Counted from the stretch's first letter, positions 42,859-52,328 are shown. The stretch is 64,000 nt of DNA from Spirosoma oryzicola (GCF_021233055.1 NZ_CP089538.1:3240501-3304500); one strand, 5' to 3'. Translations and numbers: made by a program. Notes: generated by a model not told the origin, from the sequence alone.

Positions 42859-43452
42859 TTAGCGCAGACCCCGCACAAACCGACGCATTGCTTCCCGGTA
42901 AACCTGCTCCGATTTATCGAGCGGCTGCTGGTCTTTCAGCAGCATTGCCAGCGTAATCATGCCATGCGATACCGACCACCACTCGAAATACAATCGTTGA
43001 ATGCTTTCCTTTGCTTTGGGAATAAACGAGAAAATTGTCGCGCTAACCACGTCGCTAACCGCCTGCATAGCCTCTGACTGATCAACGGGGATGGTACAGT
43101 AAGCACCATCCAGGTTATACATCACCTGGTAAATTTCGGGCTGTTGCCGCGCAAACTCCCATTGAATAAGCGAAATCTCGTAAAGTCGCTTTTCCGGGTC
43201 TCTATATAATTTTACAATACGCTCGTACTCCTGATGCAGATGGCGAAACCCTTCGTTTCGAATTTCGTTCAGCAACACATCTTTGCTGTCAAAATATTCG
43301 TAGACGATGGGGGCACTATACTCAATGGCATCTGCAATTTTACGGATTGACACGGCCTGCCAGCCTTCCCGGCGGGCGATAGCTTTTGCGGTTCCCAGTA
43401 TGCCAGCACGGGCATTTTCACGGGAACGGGGCTTGCGCTCGATGGTTTCCAT
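42859..43452 (-). CDS. TetR-family transcriptional regulator
   Basis: 197 residues. The N-terminal DNA-binding domain is residues about 12-60: AGILGTAKAIARREGWQAVSIRKIADAIEYSAPIVYEYFDSKDVLL, with the typical IYxYFxxKxxLL end. The C-terminal 130 residues are the helical ligand-binding part (WG-type TetR_C). It begins an operon with the NmrA-like gene. Two near-identical palindromes upstream (43478-43490 and 43618-43631) fit a TetR operator and suggest autoregulation. Ligand unknown. Confidence 0.9.
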   Translation of the reverse strand: METIERKPRSRENARAGILGTAKAIARREGWQAVSIRKIADAIEYSAPIVYEYFDSKDVLLNEIRNEGFRHLHQEYERIVKLYRDPEKRLYEISLIQWEFARQQPEIYQVMYNLDGAYCTIPVDQSEAMQAVSDVVSATIFSFIPKAKESIQRLYFEWWSVSHGMITLAMLLKDQQPLDKSEQVYREAMRRFVRGLR

Positions 43453-43477
43453 AAACGATATAGAAGGTTAACCTTAG

Positions 43478-43490
43478 TTAACAGTGTTAA
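43478..43490. promoter_or_regulatory. Operator-like palindrome A upstream of tetR
   Basis: TTAACA-G-TGTTAA, a perfect 6-bp inverted repeat with one central base, 26 bases upstream of the tetR ATG. A further GGTTAACC palindrome overlaps its upstream flank (43467-43474). Candidate binding site of the TetR protein. Confidence 0.5.
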
Positions 43491-43617
43491 ATCGCCTGAA
43501 AACTACGTATTTATGCGCGTATAATCTATGATTAATGCATAAATTATAAAAAAAATTATATACTCTCCCAAAGGCTTTAAACCCTGAGCAATGAAAACGA
43601 GACGAGAAGGAAGGTAG

Positions 43618-43631
43618 TTAACACCTGTTAA
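43618..43631. promoter_or_regulatory. Operator-like palindrome B upstream of tetR
   Basis: TTAACA-CC-TGTTAA has the same two half-sites as palindrome A but a 2-base spacer, and both are preceded by TAG. It lies 128 bases further upstream, between tetR and the end of the methyltransferase gene. A third half-site, TGTTAAA, follows at once. Confidence 0.45.
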
Positions 43632-43660
43632 GTTTGTTAAAAGAGCCTTGGTAATCAACG

Positions 43661-44425
43661 CTATCTTCGTTCGGCTACTAGCCATACGCCAGCATCGCCA
43701 AGTTCATACGGTTCTCCTTCAACCGTACCATAACAGTCAACGATGGCGAAGCCTGCTTCGACAAACAGGTGACTTAATTCAGCTAAAGTATACACAAAGT
43801 GTTGCGCTGTCCGGGTCTGTGTCTCGCCATTTCTGACGTAAGTCAGGTGGGAATCGATGCGGCTTTCAAGGGGATCATACGTATTTTCAACCAGGAACAG
43901 AATCGCATCGTCGCCTTCACCCACAGGCTGCCAGTTGCGCTCCTGGTAGTCCGGTAGCACCGATTCGGCAACCATTTCCGAATGAGCCAGGAACCGCCCG
44001 CCCGGTTTTAACAGATCCGCTATTCGCTTCAAAAAAGCAAGCATATCGTGGCGGGGAAAGAAACTAAAGCTATTTCCTAAACAGTAGGCTGCATCATACG
44101 GCGCATACGGATCTAGATCCGAAACGGGCATCGTCAGAAAATCACCACGAATCGCTTCGAGCGCCAATTTTTCTTTCTTAGCAACCGCCTTGCACTCATC
44201 GATGTATTCGTCCGAAATATCGACGCCCACAACATGAGCACCCATCCGGGCCAGCGGCAACGCATGACGACCGTACCCGCAAAAAACGTCGAGTACCCGA
44301 TCGCCCGGACCGAAATCCAGTGTTTCGACGAGTAATTCAAGATCCAGTTGTGTCTGCTCGTCAGTTTGGGCGGCTTTCCAGGCATTTTGCGGCAACCCGT
44401 GAAAAAAAGTATGATACCAGGCCAT
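43661..44425 (-). CDS. Class I SAM-dependent methyltransferase
   Basis: 254 residues from ATG at 44425 (MAWYHTFFHGLPQNAWKAA); an upstream start at 44479 would add 18 hydrophobic residues and is possible but less like the family. SAM motif I is RVLDVFCGYGRHALPLA, motif II is VVGVDIS, the acidic residue after strand 4 is in IRGDFLTMP, then YDAAYCLGNSFSFF and LKPGGRFLAHSE. The C-terminal half (LTYVRNGETQTRTAQHFVYTLAELSHLFVEAGF) is of the type in Methyltransf_25-like proteins. Acceptor unknown. Downstream of the peroxiredoxin gene on the same strand. Confidence 0.8.
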   Translation of the reverse strand: MAWYHTFFHGLPQNAWKAAQTDEQTQLDLELLVETLDFGPGDRVLDVFCGYGRHALPLARMGAHVVGVDISDEYIDECKAVAKKEKLALEAIRGDFLTMPVSDLDPYAPYDAAYCLGNSFSFFPRHDMLAFLKRIADLLKPGGRFLAHSEMVAESVLPDYQERNWQPVGEGDDAILFLVENTYDPLESRIDSHLTYVRNGETQTRTAQHFVYTLAELSHLFVEAGFAIVDCYGTVEGEPYELGDAGVWLVAERR

Positions 44426-44506
44426 GAGGAAAAGAACTACGAACGGTGAATGGACTACCCTATATAGCAGCCCATTCACCGTTTCCTAATTCGGTAATAG
44501 TGATGA

Positions 44507-44974
44507 TTAATTAAGAGAAGCGAGTGTTTCGCGGACAGCCTGAAAGTTGGGAACGTCACCCGCACTGTCGAGCACTTCGGCATATTGAATAATCCCTTCT
44601 TTATCGATCACGAAAGCAGACCGTTTGCTCACTCCTTTCAAATTCATGACAAACGTTTCGTAATACGTATCGTAGGCTTGCGACACTTCCTTGTTGAAAT
44701 CCGACAGCAGATTGAACGGTAATTGCTGATCTTCCTTGAACTTTGCCAGCGTGAATGGCGAATCGACGGAGATAGCAGCAATATCAGCGTTCAGATCTGC
44801 GTACGTGGTTATATTATCCCGCATTTCGCAAAGCTCAGCCGTGCAAACGCTCGTAAAGGCCATTGGAAAAAACAAAATGATTAAATTTTTGCCTTGAAAA
44901 CTGCCCAATGATACCTCCTGTCTATCACTATTAAACAGGGTAAAATCGGGTGCTTTTTGTCCGGGAGTTGGCAT
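44507..44974 (-). CDS. Peroxiredoxin, AhpE/Bcp-like
   Basis: 155 residues from ATG at 44974 (MPTPGQKAPDFTLFNS); an upstream in-frame start at 45067 adds a non-family tail. It reduces peroxides with a redox cysteine. The peroxidatic site is PMAFTSVC (P37, T41, C44), with a second Cys five residues on (C49) that could resolve it, and the Arg in GVSKRSAFVIDKEG completes the active site. The 55-base distance to AhpE-like members rather than typical 2-Cys Prx is judged from the length. It may share a transcript with the methyltransferase gene 81 bases downstream. Confidence 0.88.
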   Translation of the reverse strand: MPTPGQKAPDFTLFNSDRQEVSLGSFQGKNLIILFFPMAFTSVCTAELCEMRDNITTYADLNADIAAISVDSPFTLAKFKEDQQLPFNLLSDFNKEVSQAYDTYYETFVMNLKGVSKRSAFVIDKEGIIQYAEVLDSAGDVPNFQAVRETLASLN

Positions 44975-45231
44975 AATCGATTTTTGATTTTGGATTTTGG
45001 ATTGTTGCTTTGGTGTAAAATCCGTCTGGAGGCCGAAATTCCGAAAAAGCAAAGGGAAAACAAGCATTATTCTGCAAACCGCTACTCGTTCTTTTTACAA
45101 ATCACCCCAACGGCTCTTGTTTTAGTTATCGTTTTTGGCCAACTAGTCAACCAAGGTAGCGTATAAACGGTTACTCAAACACTATACCTTTACAGACACT
45201 CGAACGTAAATCAGAAATCGTATCTTTTTAA

Positions 45232-46152
45232 ATGCAAAACTACTGGGGCATTGATTTGGGCGGCACCAAAATAGAAGGTGTTATTTTAAGTGCTCCTTCG
45301 CCCGACGCCGTTATTATCCGGAAACGAATCGACACAGAAGCGCACAAAGGCTATGATCATATCCTAGCCCAGATTCTCCGACTCATTGACATTCTTAAAA
45401 CAGAAACGGGTTTGACTCCGGAGCGGATCGGTTTTGGAACGCCGGGCACGCATGATCCGGCCCGGCAAACCATGAAAAACTGCAACACCACCGTGCTGAA
45501 TGGCCGCCCTATGAAACAGGATCTGGCCCGGATGCTCGGTGTTCCCGTCGAGGTAGCCAACGATGCCAACTGCTTTGCGCTGGCCGAAGCCACGATGGGT
45601 ATTGTGCCCGATGTTGTCCCCAATTTCCAGTCAGTATTCGGCGTGATCATGGGTACGGGTGTTGGCGGGGGCGTTGTTATTCGCGGACGCGATGGCGTTC
45701 CGTTCGTGCTGAACGGCCTACAGGGTATTGGGGGCGAGTGGGGTCACAACATTCTGGAAGAAAACGGCTATCCTTGCTATTGTGGCAAACGGGGCTGTAA
45801 CGAACAAGTAATCTCAGGACCTGCCCTACAACGGTATTATCACCAGATCAGTGGTGAAGAGCGGACGATGAAAGACATCATGGAACGGTATACTGCCGGT
45901 GACGATTTATTTGCTAGCCAAACGGTCAACCGACTGCTGGAATACTTTGGTCGTGCGATTTCCGTGATTGTAAACATCCTTGACCCAGATGCGATTGTGT
46001 TGGGCGGGGGCGTCGGTAATGTTGATTTGCTGTACACCGAAGGTGTTGAGCGAGCAAAAAAATATGTGTTCAACTCGGGCGAATTGAACACACGTTTTCT
46101 AAAACCTAAATTGGGCGACAGCGCGGGCGTCTTTGGTGCAGCGCTGCTGTAA
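45232..46152 (+). CDS. ROK-family sugar kinase
   Basis: 306 residues. The ATP-binding site is GIDLGGTKIEGVI (6-18) and VIMGTGVGGGVVIRG, with the sugar-binding ETG-like VANDANCFALAEA. The zinc motif is GEWGHNILEENGYPCYCGKRGCNEQ, with the GH and CxCGxxGC residues complete, so this is a functional ROK kinase and not a transcriptional ROK. Candidate substrates are glucose, N-acetylglucosamine, fructose or mannose; sequence alone does not choose. Single gene; an inverted repeat follows the stop. Confidence 0.9.
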   Translation: MQNYWGIDLGGTKIEGVILSAPSPDAVIIRKRIDTEAHKGYDHILAQILRLIDILKTETGLTPERIGFGTPGTHDPARQTMKNCNTTVLNGRPMKQDLARMLGVPVEVANDANCFALAEATMGIVPDVVPNFQSVFGVIMGTGVGGGVVIRGRDGVPFVLNGLQGIGGEWGHNILEENGYPCYCGKRGCNEQVISGPALQRYYHQISGEERTMKDIMERYTAGDDLFASQTVNRLLEYFGRAISVIVNILDPDAIVLGGGVGNVDLLYTEGVERAKKYVFNSGELNTRFLKPKLGDSAGVFGAALL

Positions 46153-46173
46153 CGCTTTATCGTTTGTGGTTTT

Positions 46174-46204
46174 CAGCGGGCTAGCGCAACACGTCAGCCC
46201 GCTG
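46174..46204. terminator. Hairpin between ROK kinase and TonB-type receptor genes
   Basis: A 9-bp perfect stem (46174-46182 with 46196-46204, 13-nt loop) lies between two convergent genes. No T-run follows, so it is a moderate terminator candidate. Confidence 0.5.
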
Positions 46205-46218
46205 TTCATATTCTACAC

Positions 46219-48885
46219 TTAGCGCGGACGACCACCGCCCCGGTTGCCTCCCTGAGCGGGTTGCTGCTGTGGCTGGTTGCCGCCATCGCCACCTTCTCCG
46301 GCTTTAATATCGTCGTTGTCCACCGAACGACCGCGCCGACGCTGTGGCTGATCGAAGCTTAGTTTGCCAAACTTATAGTTGAAGTTGACCCGGATACCCG
46401 CGTTGTACAGGCTGGTAATGCTGTTCTGGGCGAAAATTGGCGATGACGATTCTGAACGGATGGTAAACGGATTGTTCAGGAAGTTTTCACCTGCTATACC
46501 GATACTACCCCGCTTGTCTTTCAAATCTTTTTTCACGCCAAGGCTGTAGAACGCAAACCCACCCTGGTAGCCCTGCAACTGAACTTGTCTTCCTCGTGCG
46601 AAGCCAAAACCCTGAATCCCCCAGCCGTTTTTAAGCGTCAGGTTTGTAAAGAGTCGTCCGGTGATAACCCAACCCGAATTGGTCGCGTTGTAAATGCTCA
46701 TTGCGCTGTTGTTGGTCAGGTAAGCGTAGTACAAGTCAAAACCACCGCCAATCTGCCATTTTGAGAACAGCGTCGCGTTACCAAATATGTTAGCCCCGTA
46801 AGCGGATTCTTTACCGATGTTCAGGTACGTCGTCCGGATGACCTGCGCCAGAGCCGGGTTATTCACCTGGCCTACGCTTGACCGTACGGTATCCCGAACG
46901 CTGGTGATCGAGTTGTTGGTTTGCCGGGCAAACAACGACATATTTACGTAAACACTTTTGATGTAAGCGCTGCTGCTCAGTTCAAGGTTGTCCGTCAACT
47001 CGGGCGACAACAGCGGATTTCCCTGTGTAATGTTTGTTGGGTTGGCCGCATTTATGTTTGGGTTCAGGAATTGAATCCCTGGCCGTTGTAAACGACGGTT
47101 GTACGCCAGTTTGACGGTTTTGCCGCCTTTAAGTGCTTTCGAAATATTAACGCTCGGCACCAAATTGCTGTAGTTAGGAATGCCCAGATCCTGTCCGGCA
47201 GCACCACCCTGCTCACCAGGCTGCGTTTGGCTGTAGTTGGCGTTGATCGTAGTATGTTCGAAACGAGTTCCCGCTTTGATGGTGTATTTATTTTTGGTGG
47301 TTAAGGTGTACGACACGTAACCCGCTCCGATTGTCTGGTCGTAGTTGAGCGTATTGCCCGACCGTGATGGGTCCGCTAAAAGCTCAGCGGTACCGACGCC
47401 CAGGTTATACGTAAACGAGCTCTCGACCTGCCGGAAAATCCCTTTACCCCCAAATTCAATCAGTTGATTTTTTCCAATCGGTGTCTGGTAATCCCCCTGA
47501 ATGGTCGTTTCCTGGTTGTAGCTGTTATTCAGGTTCTGCTGGCGGGATACTATCGTGGCAAAATCCGAAGAACTTAGAATGTCCGCCGTAAAATCGTTGT
47601 TCCGGTTGTTGCGACTGTACTGCGCCGATACGCTCAACTCCTGCTGAGGCTTTGCGTAGGTGCGGGTATAATCGATGTTCGCATCTACCGTACCGGACAA
47701 ATCTTTCGTCAATACATTGCGATTGTTCAGGCGCGGAAAATAATCGTTCGGCGACGTCGTACGGGTCAGGAAGTTGTCTTGATTCTGATAGTTGTTCCGA
47801 GCACCATAACGCAGGCTCGCCGTAATCGCACTGTTCTTCGTGATATCGTAGTCCCAACCGAGTGTATACTGACCAAAAATACCGTTGTTGCGTGTATCAG
47901 CGGTTTGTTCGGTCGTGGTAGTTCCGTTACTGCCAAATGTCCGCTGCGTATTCTGGAACTTGCCAATCACGTTGTAATTGGCCCGGCCAAAGCCGCTTAA
48001 GCTAAAGCCCATTTTTCCCGTTCGCAGGTTACCGTTCAACCCCAGGTTAGTACCCCGGTTTCCAACGCCACTATCTAGATTTAAGGTAAACCCTTGTAAC
48101 GTTGTTTTCTTGGTGATAATGTTAATAATTCCCGCTGACCCTTCCGCATCGTACTTCGCCGAGGGGCTGGTAATCACCTCTACCGTTTTGATCATGTCCG
48201 CCGGAATCTGCTTCAACGCGTCCGCTACGCTACTGGCGACAATGGTAGAGGGTTTGTTGTTGATCAACACCCGAACGTTGCTGCTACCCCGCAGGCTAAC
48301 GTTACCGTCTAAATCTACCGATAGCAGCGGTACTTTACGCATGACGTCAGTAGCATCACCCCCTTTTGCCGTTATATCCTTGTCCGCGTTATAGACAAGC
48401 CGGTCCACTTTTTCTTCCACCAAAGAAGCCTGCCCAACTACTTCAACCTCTTTGAGCGTCCGTACATCGGCAGCCAGTTTCACCGCGCCTAAATCGACAT
48501 CACCTTTACGATTGAGTTTAACGCTCGACAGCGTTTTATTCCGGTAACCAACGAACGAGATCAGAATCTGAAATTCTCCCTCCGGCAGTTTGGTAAGCGT
48601 AAACTTTCCTTTTTCGTCGGCAACGGTTCCGTCAATCGTTTTTTTCGTTTTCGTTTCAATCAGAGCAATGCTGGCAAATTCAACGGGTTTATTGGTCGTC
48701 GAATCAACAACGGTACCCGTTAATTTGGCACTACCCCGGGGTGTATCATCACTAGCCGTACCGGGAATAGCGGTAGCAGGCCGCTGCCCTCCCCCACCCG
48801 GCAAGGTCGGGAACTGCGCCCGAACCGCGTTGGATGCGGTAAACAGAGCAGTACCTACTACTAAAACACGTAAAACCTTTTTCAT
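46219..48885 (-). CDS. Outer-membrane TonB-dependent receptor-type barrel protein (OMP_b-brl_3)
   Basis: 888 residues from ATG at 48885 (MKKVLRVLVVG), a clean signal peptide with an AQ cleavage site near residue 23; a start at 48900 adds five residues. Residues about 52-140 are a CarboxypepD_reg-like domain (GTVVDSTTNKPVEFASIAL). Residues about 145-270 form a plug: VEEKVDRLVYNADKDITAKGG, DVMRKVPLLSVDLDGNVSLRGSSNVRVLINNKPS, IKTVEVITSPSAKYDAEGSAGIINIITKK. The rest is a beta-barrel with Tyr/Asn-rich strands, ending in a Gly/Gln-rich tail. No SusD-like partner is adjacent. Ligand unknown. Confidence 0.9.
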   Translation of the reverse strand: MKKVLRVLVVGTALFTASNAVRAQFPTLPGGGGQRPATAIPGTASDDTPRGSAKLTGTVVDSTTNKPVEFASIALIETKTKKTIDGTVADEKGKFTLTKLPEGEFQILISFVGYRNKTLSSVKLNRKGDVDLGAVKLAADVRTLKEVEVVGQASLVEEKVDRLVYNADKDITAKGGDATDVMRKVPLLSVDLDGNVSLRGSSNVRVLINNKPSTIVASSVADALKQIPADMIKTVEVITSPSAKYDAEGSAGIINIITKKTTLQGFTLNLDSGVGNRGTNLGLNGNLRTGKMGFSLSGFGRANYNVIGKFQNTQRTFGSNGTTTTEQTADTRNNGIFGQYTLGWDYDITKNSAITASLRYGARNNYQNQDNFLTRTTSPNDYFPRLNNRNVLTKDLSGTVDANIDYTRTYAKPQQELSVSAQYSRNNRNNDFTADILSSSDFATIVSRQQNLNNSYNQETTIQGDYQTPIGKNQLIEFGGKGIFRQVESSFTYNLGVGTAELLADPSRSGNTLNYDQTIGAGYVSYTLTTKNKYTIKAGTRFEHTTINANYSQTQPGEQGGAAGQDLGIPNYSNLVPSVNISKALKGGKTVKLAYNRRLQRPGIQFLNPNINAANPTNITQGNPLLSPELTDNLELSSSAYIKSVYVNMSLFARQTNNSITSVRDTVRSSVGQVNNPALAQVIRTTYLNIGKESAYGANIFGNATLFSKWQIGGGFDLYYAYLTNNSAMSIYNATNSGWVITGRLFTNLTLKNGWGIQGFGFARGRQVQLQGYQGGFAFYSLGVKKDLKDKRGSIGIAGENFLNNPFTIRSESSSPIFAQNSITSLYNAGIRVNFNYKFGKLSFDQPQRRRGRSVDNDDIKAGEGGDGGNQPQQQPAQGGNRGGGRPR

Positions 48886-49030
48886 AGTCAGGTTAATCAA
48901 AAATAAAGGTGATCTATCCGGAGAATGTCCCGGAAAAAGACAATTTAACTCACAAAAAAACGAACAGGTAACGACTTATTGCTTATTACTACATAAACGG
49001 ACCGCTGTTGGGACAGACGGAGCCCATTAC

Positions 49031-49774
49031 TTAAGTAAAAAGTGCAGGTTCGTTTTTAAGCTCGGCGTATTCCGCACGTTGCATCACTTCGGGGACATCA
49101 CTTGGTTCCGTCCGCGACGTGATTCGCTTACTGATGCTATAACTGTGCATCTGGCTGGCCGGATACGGTTTAGCCAGTAATGCCAATACCTGTTTTTCGT
49201 TCAGGTTTTCGTGCAACCAGGCGTGCTCTTCGTCAGGTGTCAGCACGCAGGGCATCCGTTTTTTCGAATTATGGATAGCCGCCAGCAATGGATTGGCCTC
49301 TGTGGTCAGCAACGTGTAGGTCGGGTATAGTTCGCCGGTTTCGGGATCAGGCCACTCGTCCCACAAGCCCGCAATGGATGCAATTTTCTGATCCTTCGTC
49401 GTGATGTAGAACGGAAACTTCTTGCTTCCAAGCGTATGCCATTCGTAAAAACCGGTAACCGGAATCAAACACCGCTTACCACTCTGCGCTGCCCCCCGGA
49501 ACGACGGTTTTTCGTAGATACTTTCCGACCGGGCGTTGATGGTCTTTGTACGGATCTCCGTAGCATCGGTACTCGATTTGGTCCAGCGCGGAATCAGTCC
49601 CCAGTGAATCATTTGAAAACGGGCCGGCTCCTGCTTGGTTATGATGGGCCAGGCAGGAAACTGATAGGCATTGGCATGATAAACCGGCTGAAAATGGGTA
49701 CCGCTGGGCAAGGCTGCTTCGTAGCGTGCTTCGAGTTCGGCGGCTTTGATAGCCAGTGATTTATGAAAACACAT
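49031..49774 (-). CDS. SRAP domain protein (HMCES/YedK family)
   Basis: 247 residues. The catalytic Cys is C2, exposed after removal of Met1 (MCFHKS). The other SRAP residues are visible: NARSES (N80), GFYEWH (E111) and AAIHNSKKRMP (H168). These proteins form a covalent thiazolidine link to abasic sites in single-stranded DNA, protecting replication forks. In Bacteroidota they are often alone, as here. The fold ends with LLAKPYPASQMHSYSISKRI. It is divergent from the PNPOx-like gene, 237 bases away. Confidence 0.93.
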   Translation of the reverse strand: MCFHKSLAIKAAELEARYEAALPSGTHFQPVYHANAYQFPAWPIITKQEPARFQMIHWGLIPRWTKSSTDATEIRTKTINARSESIYEKPSFRGAAQSGKRCLIPVTGFYEWHTLGSKKFPFYITTKDQKIASIAGLWDEWPDPETGELYPTYTLLTTEANPLLAAIHNSKKRMPCVLTPDEEHAWLHENLNEKQVLALLAKPYPASQMHSYSISKRITSRTEPSDVPEVMQRAEYAELKNEPALFT

Positions 49775-50011
49775 TAGACGATTTGATAGTCAGTGAAATG
49801 TTAGTCTCTATGGTAACCTAACCACCAAAACCCTGCTTCGGTTATACAACTCAGTAGTATTTACCAAAAGGAAAGAGTTTCGTTTTTGAGCCGTTCGCTG
49901 ATCCGTCTTATCCCGGCTTTTGGACAAAGCCGGGTCATGGCTTTAGGCTTGTTTTTCGCAAACAAAAAAATTAACAAGCCGTTAATCAACCGACTCTATT
50001 ATAACTCCTTT

Positions 50012-50647
50012 ATGCCTGCTTCTGAACAACCGAGTAACACTGAACCTGTTCAAACGACCTCGCCTTCGTTGGCGGAGCTTGAGCACACCAGTTGGCAACA
50101 ATTGGCATCGGCTCCTGAAAGCGAAAAAGATCCATTCAAAACAATGGTTGTCGCAACCTGCGCCGATGCCGGAGCCGATGCCCGAATGGTTGTACTCCGG
50201 CAGGTTGACGCTAACCGAAAATACGTTTGGTTTCATACCGACGCCCGTGCCGAAAAGGTTATACAACTGGAAGCCTTTCCAACGGCTACGCTACTTTTCT
50301 GGGACGAAAACCGGCAGATTCAGCTTCGATTAATCGTCGAAACCCGACTGCATACGGACGATTATGTTGCCGATGACCAGTGGGCTGCGCTCTGGGTTGG
50401 CGGTCGAAAGACATATCTTTCAGAGCGTAAACCGGGTAGCGAACAACCCGCCCCTTACCCTGGCTTTCCGGAGTCCCTGGGCGAAGAACTACCCACCGAG
50501 GCACAAAGCGAAGAAGGCCGAGACAATTTTGCGGTGATCGAATGCCGGGTCTTATCCATGGAGTACCTGCACCTCAGCCGGAAAGGGCAGACCCGCGCCC
50601 AGTTTCGGTACGAGCCAGAATCCAAAATGGTGTGGCTGGCTCCTTGA
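50012..50647 (+). CDS. Pyridoxamine 5'-phosphate oxidase-like FMN protein
   Basis: 211 residues from ATG at 50012 (MPASEQPSNTEPV); an upstream in-frame start at 49886 would add 42 residues of non-family sequence. The split-barrel FMN-binding fold is visible: DPFKTMVVATCADAGADARMVVLRQVDANRKYVWFHTDARAEKVIQL, then TLLFWDENRQIQLRLIVET. The residues for FMN phosphate (R in the ARMVVLRQ block, and WFHTD) are kept. It is similar to flavin-dependent oxidase/reductase proteins of the PNPOx-like group; a true PdxH role is not certain because the C-terminal PdxH dimerisation block is not recognised. The DUF4385 gene follows 46 bases on. Confidence 0.8.
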   Translation: MPASEQPSNTEPVQTTSPSLAELEHTSWQQLASAPESEKDPFKTMVVATCADAGADARMVVLRQVDANRKYVWFHTDARAEKVIQLEAFPTATLLFWDENRQIQLRLIVETRLHTDDYVADDQWAALWVGGRKTYLSERKPGSEQPAPYPGFPESLGEELPTEAQSEEGRDNFAVIECRVLSMEYLHLSRKGQTRAQFRYEPESKMVWLAP

Positions 50648-50693
50648 TTGCTTTTAGCTTGCCGTTTCGCTCTCCTAAACGAAAACGAACTAC

Positions 50694-51194
50694 ATGCCAA
50701 CCAACGACCGGGCTTTCAATTACGACCTTGATTATCGGCACCTGAACCTACGCGAACAGCCCGAACTGTACCGGGTTGGCAAAGGCGAAATGGGTGTTTT
50801 GCTGGTTCAGCCGTATAAATCGGAAATCTTGCCTTACTGGCGCTTCAAAACACCTGACATCGCCCGCGAATCGTCGGAAAAGATTTTTCAGCTGTTTCAG
50901 GACTACAAACAGAAAGGCGACTTTATTGGCATGGACATGGCCCGTAAATTTCTGCAAATGGGCTACACCCGTTCTCGTCGGTATGCTAACCACCGCACGG
51001 GTCAAAAATACGACGGTCCCGTACCGGATGATCAGAAAGGGCGTTCGGGTGCGCACGGGCGAGACCAACTTCCCCGCGACGAAGATCCAGTCAAAGCGGA
51101 ATCAGCCCGAATCTTCTACGCCAAATACCTGGAAGCGAGGGAAGATCCTGACTATAAACGGCTGAAAAAAGCCTGGCAGGAACAGTACGGCTAA
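50694..51194 (+). CDS. DUF4385 domain protein
   Basis: 166 residues. The sequence matches the DUF4385 family end to end: NYDLDYRHLNLREQPELYRVGKGEMGVLLVQPYKSEILPYWRFKTPDIARESSEKI and then FIGMDMARKFLQMGYTRSRRYANHRTGQKYDG. The family is common in bacteria and plants but has no known reaction; the WRFKTP and RRYANH blocks are the most conserved. The C-terminal tail is charged (KRLKKAWQEQYG). It is probably co-transcribed with the PNPOx-like gene. Confidence 0.88.
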   Translation: MPTNDRAFNYDLDYRHLNLREQPELYRVGKGEMGVLLVQPYKSEILPYWRFKTPDIARESSEKIFQLFQDYKQKGDFIGMDMARKFLQMGYTRSRRYANHRTGQKYDGPVPDDQKGRSGAHGRDQLPRDEDPVKAESARIFYAKYLEAREDPDYKRLKKAWQEQYG

Positions 51195-51202
51195 TCTTTG
51201 TG

Positions 51203-51210
51203 TAGCTTTG
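51203..51210 (+). promoter_or_regulatory. Bacteroidota -7 box for folD
   Basis: TAGCTTTG is an exact TAnnTTTG match, 82 bases upstream of the folD ATG; a near-match (TAATCTTTG) lies directly before it. Confidence 0.4.
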
Positions 51211-51292
51211 TGGCTTCTTTACGAGCGCTGGTTGGTCGTAGTAGCGGACAAACGCGTTCCTAAGAGAAAGCACGAAGATCACCAAGATATCT

Positions 51293-52174
51293 ATGCAACT
51301 CCTTGACGGTAAAGCCCTTTCGGCACAAATCAAACAGGAAATCGCGGCTGAGGTCGCGCAGATTCGCGAACAGGGCGGTAAAATCCCCCACCTCGTCGCC
51401 ATTCTGGTAGGCAACAAAGGCGCATCGGAAACCTACGTAGCGTCTAAAATGAAAAACTGCGAAGAAGTGGGAATGCATTCAACCCTGATTCGCTTCGATA
51501 CATCCGTTACGGAAGAGGAACTGCTGGCGAAAGTCCAGGAGGTTAACAACAACCCGGATATGGATGGTCTGATTGTGCAGCTTCCCCTCCCCGACCACAT
51601 CTCTGCCGACCGTGTTATGGAAACCATTGATCCCGCAAAGGACGTGGACGGTTTTCACCCGATCAACATTGGCCGCATGGCAAAAGGGTTACCTGCTTAC
51701 GTTTCGGCGACTCCGCAGGGCGTGCTGGAAATGATCAAACGCTACGATATTCAAACAGCGGGCAAACACTGCGTGGTGGTAGGGCGTAGCCAGATTGTTG
51801 GTTTACCCATGTCGATTCTGATGCAGCGCAACACGTATCCCGGCAACTGCACCGTAACCATCACCCATAGCCGCACACAGAACCTGGACGAAATCTGTCG
51901 ATCTGCGGATATTCTGGTGGCTGCACTTGGCCGACCAGAGTTTGTTACGGCAGACATGGTCAAAGAAGGCGCGGTTGTTATCGACGTGGGCCTGGAGCGT
52001 GTACCCGATGCCAGCAAGAAAAGCGGCTTCTCGCTCAAAGGCGATGTCAAGTTCGACGAAGTAGCGCCCAAGACAAGCTTCATAACGCCCGTTCCCGGTG
52101 GCGTCGGACTGATGACAATCTGTTCACTCATGCAGAACACGCTGAAAGCCGCGCGTAAGGAAATTTATTCGTAG
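51293..52174 (+). CDS. folD: Methylenetetrahydrofolate dehydrogenase/cyclohydrolase
   Basis: 293 residues. FolD interconverts 5,10-methylene-, 5,10-methenyl- and 10-formyl-tetrahydrofolate using NADP. The catalytic Tyr-Lys pair is in [10 protein letters not shown] (Y48, K52). Other blocks are [29 protein letters not shown], the NADP loop [14 protein letters not shown], and the C-terminal [22 protein letters not shown]. Length is typical. Separated by a terminator from the GT117 gene. Confidence 0.96.
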   Translation: MQLLDGKALSAQIKQEIAAEVAQIREQGGKIPHLVAILVGNKGASETYVASKMKNCEEVGMHSTLIRFDTSVTEEELLAKVQEVNNNPDMDGLIVQLPLPDHISADRVMETIDPAKDVDGFHPINIGRMAKGLPAYVSATPQGVLEMIKRYDIQTAGKHCVVVGRSQIVGLPMSILMQRNTYPGNCTVTITHSRTQNLDEICRSADILVAALGRPEFVTADMVKEGAVVIDVGLERVPDASKKSGFSLKGDVKFDEVAPKTSFITPVPGGVGLMTICSLMQNTLKAARKEIYS

Positions 52175-52243
52175 TTGCGATACCCAACAAGGACAGCTTC
52201 TTTAGCAAAGTTGTACCGCATAGGTCCGCTTAACAAACTTTAA

Positions 52244-52276
52244 CAGCCCGCTCTAACCCGGTCGGGCTGCTTTTTT
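52244..52276 (+). terminator. Terminator after folD
   Basis: A CAGCCCG/CGGGCTG stem (52244-52250 with 52263-52269) is followed by C and six T (52271-52276). A -7 box starts four bases later. Confidence 0.8.
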
Positions 52277-52279
52277 ACG

Positions 52280-52287
52280 TATTTTTG
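52280..52287 (+). promoter_or_regulatory. Bacteroidota -7 box for the GT117 gene
   Basis: TATTTTTG matches TAnnTTTG exactly and lies 41 bases upstream of the GT117 ATG, just after the folD terminator. Confidence 0.5.
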
Positions 52288-52328
52288 GCAACTACTTACA
52301 CAAAAGCAGTCAGTTAATCTTTACCTAT

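Noticed and set aside
48590..49180. 196-residue frame on the + strand spanning the gap between the receptor and SRAP genes
   Set aside because: Both ends are antisense to clear genes and the middle has no motif, signal peptide or start context to support it.
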